DNA from: Pseudoprimorskyibacter insulae
Lineage (GTDB): Bacteria > Pseudomonadota > Alphaproteobacteria > Rhodobacterales > Rhodobacteraceae
Assembly: GCF_900302505.1 (NCBI RefSeq)
Contig: NZ_OMOJ01000004.1
Location: 124,001 to 188,000 of the forward strand
DNA length: 64,000 nt
Direction of reading: 5' to 3'
Shown here: positions 60,637-64,000 of the stretch, piece after piece
How the letters are laid out: every line of letters begins with the position of its first letter
How positions within the stretch are numbered: position 1 is the first letter of the stretch
Program-made: the position numbers and the translations under genes
The notes under the pieces: generated by a model
What the model was told of the DNA's origin: nothing
Seen by the model: the letters and a program-made list of their open reading frames with translations, nothing else
Databases searched by the model: none

Positions 60637-62091
60637 ATGCCCCCCTCCCATCCGTTTGACGATGACAAGCTGCGCGAAGAATGCGGCATTTTCGGTGTCG
60701 TCGGTGTCACCGACGCTGCCAACTTCGTAGCCCTCGGGCTGCATGCGTTGCAACATCGCGGCCAAGAAGCAGGCGGGATCGTGTCGCACGATCCGGTCGA
60801 AGGCTTTAATTCGGCCCGCCGATTTGGCTATGTTCGCGATAACTTCACCAGTCAGACGCTGATGAAAACCCTGCCCGGCCCGCTGGCCATCGGGCATGTG
60901 CGTTACTCGACCGCCGGATCCAAAGGCGCAGCCATCCGCGACGTTCAGCCCTTCTTTGGCGAGTTTTCCATGGGCGGCGCGGCCATCGCGCACAACGGCA
61001 ACATCACCAATGCCGACGCCCTGCGCCGCGAACTGATTGAGCGCGGCTCGATCTTCCAAAGCTCATCCGACAGCGAGTGCATCATCCACCTGATGGCCCG
61101 TTCGCTTCAGCAGAACATCCCCGAACGCATGGAAGACGCGCTGCGCCGCGTTGAAGGCGCGTTCTCGGTAGTGGCCATGACCCGCACCAAGCTGATTGGT
61201 GTGCGTGACCCGCTGGGCGTGCGCCCGCTGGTTCTGGGCAAGGTCGGTGACGGCTGGTGCCTCAGCTCGGAAACCTGCGCGCTCGACATCATCGGCGCAG
61301 AGTATGTGCGCGAAATCGAACCGGGCGAAATGGTTGTCATCTCGGCGGCCAAAGGCGTTGAAAGCGTGCGCCCCTTCCGCCCGCGCCCGTCGAAGTTCTG
61401 CATCTTCGAACATGTCTATTTCTCGCGCCCCGATAGCATCATCGGTGGCCGCTCGGTCTATGAAACCCGCCGTCAGATCGGCGTGGAACTGGCCAAGGAA
61501 AGCCCGGTTGAGGCCGATCTGGTCTGCCCCGTCCCCGATAGCGGCACGCCCGCGGCCATCGGCTTTGCCGCCGAAAGCGGCATTCCCTTCGGTCTGGGCA
61601 TCACCCGGAACCAATACATGGGCCGGACGTTCATCGAACCAACCGAGCAGATCCGCAACATGGGCGTGCGCCTGAAGCTGAACGTGAACCGCGCCTTGGT
61701 TCAGGGCAAACGCGTCATTCTGGTCGACGATTCCGTGGTGCGCGGCACCACTTCGCGCAAGATCAAGGAAATGATCCTTGATGCCGGTGCCGCCGAGGTC
61801 CATTTCCGCATCGCCAGCCCGCCCACCGCATGGCCCTGTTTCTACGGTGTGGACACGCCCCAGCGTGAAAAGCTGCTGGCCGCGACCATGTCCGAAGAGG
61901 AAATGCGGGAACATCTGGCCGTGGACAGCCTGAAGTTCATCTCGCTCGATGGTCTTTATCGCGCGGTTGGCGCGACGGAAGGCCGTAAGGCGGATTGCCC
62001 GCAATATTGCGACGCCTGTTTCTCGGGTGAATATCCTGTTGCCCCGACGGATATGATCGCCAAAGGCTTTCAGCTTAAAGCCGCTGAATAA
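60637..62091 (+). CDS. purF: Amidophosphoribosyltransferase
   Basis: 484 aa from ATG 60637. GGAG at 60615-60618 fits a TTG at 60625 better (6-base spacing, four extra residues), so the start is uncertain. A short propeptide precedes the N-terminal nucleophile Cys in REECGIFGVVG. The Ntn glutaminase domain (HRGQEAGGI, GHVRYSTAG) is followed by the PRPP site VILVDDSVVRGTTS. Cys residues in FCIFEHVY and CPQYCDACFSGEYP suggest the [4Fe-4S], B. subtilis-type enzyme. It makes phosphoribosylamine, the first step of purine synthesis. Confidence 0.95.
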   Translation: MPPSHPFDDDKLREECGIFGVVGVTDAANFVALGLHALQHRGQEAGGIVSHDPVEGFNSARRFGYVRDNFTSQTLMKTLPGPLAIGHVRYSTAGSKGAAIRDVQPFFGEFSMGGAAIAHNGNITNADALRRELIERGSIFQSSSDSECIIHLMARSLQQNIPERMEDALRRVEGAFSVVAMTRTKLIGVRDPLGVRPLVLGKVGDGWCLSSETCALDIIGAEYVREIEPGEMVVISAAKGVESVRPFRPRPSKFCIFEHVYFSRPDSIIGGRSVYETRRQIGVELAKESPVEADLVCPVPDSGTPAAIGFAAESGIPFGLGITRNQYMGRTFIEPTEQIRNMGVRLKLNVNRALVQGKRVILVDDSVVRGTTSRKIKEMILDAGAAEVHFRIASPPTAWPCFYGVDTPQREKLLAATMSEEEMREHLAVDSLKFISLDGLYRAVGATEGRKADCPQYCDACFSGEYPVAPTDMIAKGFQLKAAE

Positions 62092-62093
62092 TC

Positions 62094-62633
62094 ATGACAG
62101 ATGCGGGGCTGATCGCGCAGCTTAGGTCGCGCCAGCCCCGCATTGATGCCTATGCCGCCATGGGCCTGCGCGTGCCTGCCCCCGCGCCGCCCGCCACGCC
62201 CGCCGCGCTTGACCACGCCGAGGCGTCCATCGGCCACCCCCTGCCCCCGCTTCTGCGCCAGATTTACGTGCAAATCGCCAACGGCGGTTTCGGGCCCGGC
62301 TATGGGTTGCTTGGGCTGACAGACGGCGCAACCGATGATCGGGGCAATACCGCAGACCAGCTCTACACCGCCTTCCGAACCGCGCCTGCGCCCAATGGCG
62401 CTTGGCCAGACGGGCTGGTGCCGCTGTGCCATTTCGGCGGCGGCATCTACCACTGCCTGCACCTGCCCACGACCCGCATGGCCTATTGGGATCCAACCCT
62501 GTGGGATGAGTCCGCCCCAATGACCACGGCGATTTTCGATCTGGGCCAAGTTTTCCGCGACTGGCTGACCGCTTGGGCCGAGGCCCGGTCAACCTGGGCA
62601 GACCCCGCCCCAACGCGGCCCTTCGCGCTGTGA
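62094..62633 (+). CDS. SMI1/KNR4-family (SUKH-like) protein
   Basis: 179 aa, three bases after the purF stop. SMI1/KNR4 pattern: ALDHAEASIGHPLPPLLRQIY, then QIANGGFGPGYGLLGL (about 60-75), and VPLCHFGGGIYHCLHL. The superfamily includes many immunity proteins against polymorphic toxins, but also housekeeping members. No toxin gene is visible nearby. It is probably cotranscribed with purF. Confidence 0.75.
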   Translation: MTDAGLIAQLRSRQPRIDAYAAMGLRVPAPAPPATPAALDHAEASIGHPLPPLLRQIYVQIANGGFGPGYGLLGLTDGATDDRGNTADQLYTAFRTAPAPNGAWPDGLVPLCHFGGGIYHCLHLPTTRMAYWDPTLWDESAPMTTAIFDLGQVFRDWLTAWAEARSTWADPAPTRPFAL

Positions 62634-62643
62634 AACCCACGTC

Positions 62644-62692
62644 GCAGGAAAGGGTGCATCCCCCTGCTTCTTCTCTTTCTTAAAAACGCAAA
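62644..62692. repeat. Dispersed palindromic element, copy 2 (partial)
   Basis: Contains the 18 bases CCCCTGCTTCTTCTCTTT (62661-62678), identical to 31314-31331, followed by CTTAAAAACGC. GCAGG (62644-62648) pairs with CCTGC (62663-62667), but the long left arm of copy 1 is missing. It lies between the SMI1 and DUF2199 genes. Confidence 0.65.
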
Positions 62693-62753
62693 AACACCGC
62701 CCGCCCCAATCGCAACGCTTGACGAACCGGGCGCAACGGCCCACATCGCCCAC

Positions 62754-63317
62754 ATGAACCTTCTTGACCTCGACGCCCGCTGGCGGCGCTTTACCGATCC
62801 CGACTACCGTTGCCCCTGCTGCGGCATGGAAATGCCGGGGATCTATGATCTTGGCTATGACGCCCCTGATGACTGGACCCACGGGCCAATCCCCGAGGGG
62901 GCCGAGGATCTGAGCGTGGGCGCTGACCGCCTGTCCCCGGACCTGTGCAAGATCGGCGAAGACCGGTTCTTGCGGGCGGTGCTGCACCTGCCCATTCGCG
63001 GCAGTGATGAAACCTTGGCCATCGGCGCTTGGGCGGCAGTTCCGCCGGATCTGTTCTATGCCTATATCGACCACTGCGTTGACGGGGCGGCCTTTACCGG
63101 TGGCACCGCGCTACTGGCCAACCAGATCCCAACCTTGGCCGATGAGCCCGAGGCCGGCGATCTGACTGCCGGAACAGGGGCCGAACGCCCGCGCTTGACC
63201 GCACAAGACGGTGACTTGGCCGAGGCGCAGACAGACGGGCTGAGCTTTGATGCGCTGCTCGATCTCTACGCCGCTTGCGGCAATGACCTGCGCCCGCATT
63301 TGACCGGCACCGCCTAA
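62754..63317 (+). CDS. DUF2199-family protein
   Basis: 187 aa. A CPCCGMEMPGI segment near residue 20 (Cys-x-Cys-Cys) resembles a zinc ribbon. DLCKIGEDRFLRAVLHLPI, then IGAWAAV match the DUF2199 core. The C-terminal part may be an extension. The family is uncharacterised; some members occur among immunity-type genes. Its stop overlaps the stop of the convergent GT61 gene by four bases. Confidence 0.75.
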   Translation: MNLLDLDARWRRFTDPDYRCPCCGMEMPGIYDLGYDAPDDWTHGPIPEGAEDLSVGADRLSPDLCKIGEDRFLRAVLHLPIRGSDETLAIGAWAAVPPDLFYAYIDHCVDGAAFTGGTALLANQIPTLADEPEAGDLTAGTGAERPRLTAQDGDLAEAQTDGLSFDALLDLYAACGNDLRPHLTGTA

Positions 63318-64000
63318 AGCGCAGCGGACACCGCGCGTTCGACCGCCTCCAGATCACAGCGATAGGCCACGCGATACCGCCGCGCCAATTGCCGTGGCAA
63401 TTGCATCAGGCGGGTGCGCAGCGGCACATCGCGCCCCTTTAGCGCGCCGCCCACATCAATCAGGTGATGGGTCAGCGACAGGTTATCCGTCATCAGGAAA
63501 ATCCAGAATTCCCGGACGGTTGCAGGGCGGATTTCGATCACCGTGCCGCCCTTGGGCAGGAACACCGCATTGGCCAATGCCGCGCCGCTTGCCCCGATCA
63601 GCACCCGCGCCGACGACACGGCCTCGATCTGTTCGGCCACGGTCATCTTATGCGGCTTCAGAATGGTCACGCCCTGCGCCTTAAGACGCGCCTCAAGCGC
63701 AGGTTCGTTCACCATCACACGGCCCGTCATGCCGCGACGCGACAGATAGACCGCCCCCGCGCCCGGCGCAGCGCCGCGCGGCAACCGATCAACCAAGTCG
63801 CGCTGCATCTTGTCGGCCCGTTGCAAGTAGTGGCCGATGGCCGTGGTATAGACCAATTCCGCGACCCGCAGCACCGGCTCTGACACCTCAGTCGCGCGCA
63901 CCCCAGCCGCGCCCATCAAGGCCCGCTGCCACCCGGTCAGGGGTGGCGCGATCAGCGGATAGTGCCGGGCGATACCTAGGGTCTCCAGCCACGCGGCCCC
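63314..64000 (-). CDS. GT61-family glycosyltransferase, truncated by the window end
   Basis: The frame is open to base 64000, so the N-terminus lies outside. At least 228 residues are seen. The DUF563/GT61 block VLIGASGAALANAVFLPKGGTVIEI (with the conserved Gly-Ala-Asn run) and LVYTTAIGHYL are visible. GT61 enzymes transfer xylose, GlcNAc or related sugars. It may belong to a glycan cluster beyond the window. Confidence 0.8.
   Translation of the reverse strand, partial: GAAWLETLGIARHYPLIAPPLTGWQRALMGAAGVRATEVSEPVLRVAELVYTTAIGHYLQRADKMQRDLVDRLPRGAAPGAGAVYLSRRGMTGRVMVNEPALEARLKAQGVTILKPHKMTVAEQIEAVSSARVLIGASGAALANAVFLPKGGTVIEIRPATVREFWIFLMTDNLSLTHHLIDVGGALKGRDVPLRTRLMQLPRQLARRYRVAYRCDLEAVERAVSAAL

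Overview
The window looks like chromosome from a marine alphaproteobacterium of the Rhodobacterales (Roseobacter group). The reasons are gene content and order. It carries a cysG-DUF2849-cysI-cysH-DUF934 sulfur operon, an alr-mlaE-mlaF-pqiA-radA-cvpA-purF block, a DctPQM TRAP transporter with a DctB/DctD-type pair, an RTX protein ending in a Hint domain, an infC with a non-AUG start, and high-GC coding sequence. I assigned the taxon from family knowledge, not from a search.

Left part (1-16.4 kb). A Tat-exported M15-like peptidase is followed by two identical tRNA-Asp genes, an exported polysaccharide deacetylase and a membrane LytTR regulator. Two tRNA-Val genes (TAC and CAC) flank soxR. Lon protease and a 1,910-residue RTX/Hint protein lie on the minus strand. 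Then come tgt, a small hypothetical, a DUF59 Fe-S assembly protein and an exported glycerophosphodiester phosphodiesterase. All four tRNAs appear to have their own promoter with an exact 17-bp spacer.

Middle (16.4-38 kb). A SatD-like protein with a C-terminal HTH and a DUF3307 membrane protein sit behind a striking 29-bp-period operator-like array. Next are an A-type Fe-S carrier, a TfoX-N protein, a GST, a 2-oxoglutarate oxygenase, tpiA and a chemoreceptor. The TRAP dicarboxylate-type transporter (dctM/Q/P) has its own two-component pair; the DctD-like regulator has lost the GAFTGA loop and the Walker A lysine. A P450, an Lrp-type regulator and the assimilatory sulfite-reduction operon with ferredoxin-NADP reductase follow.

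Right part (38-64 kb). infC and a methyltransferase are followed by a minus-strand moxR-coxE-xdhC-molybdopterin-binding cassette of the CO-dehydrogenase/xanthine-dehydrogenase maturation type, without its target enzyme in view. A tightly overlapping surface-glycan-like cluster comes next (three GT2-type glycosyltransferase domains, a sulfotransferase, a sulfotransferase-like/GT fusion, an FkbM-type methyltransferase and an unknown protein). Housekeeping genes follow: pyrC, pyrE, dnaB, alr, mlaEF, pqiA-like, radA, cvpA, purF. The window ends with SMI1/KNR4 and DUF2199 proteins and a truncated GT61 glycosyltransferase.

No prophage, IS element, CRISPR array or rRNA was seen. The best candidates for something poorly described are the SatD-DUF3307 pair with its phased repeat array, and the sulfotransferase/glycosyltransferase cluster.
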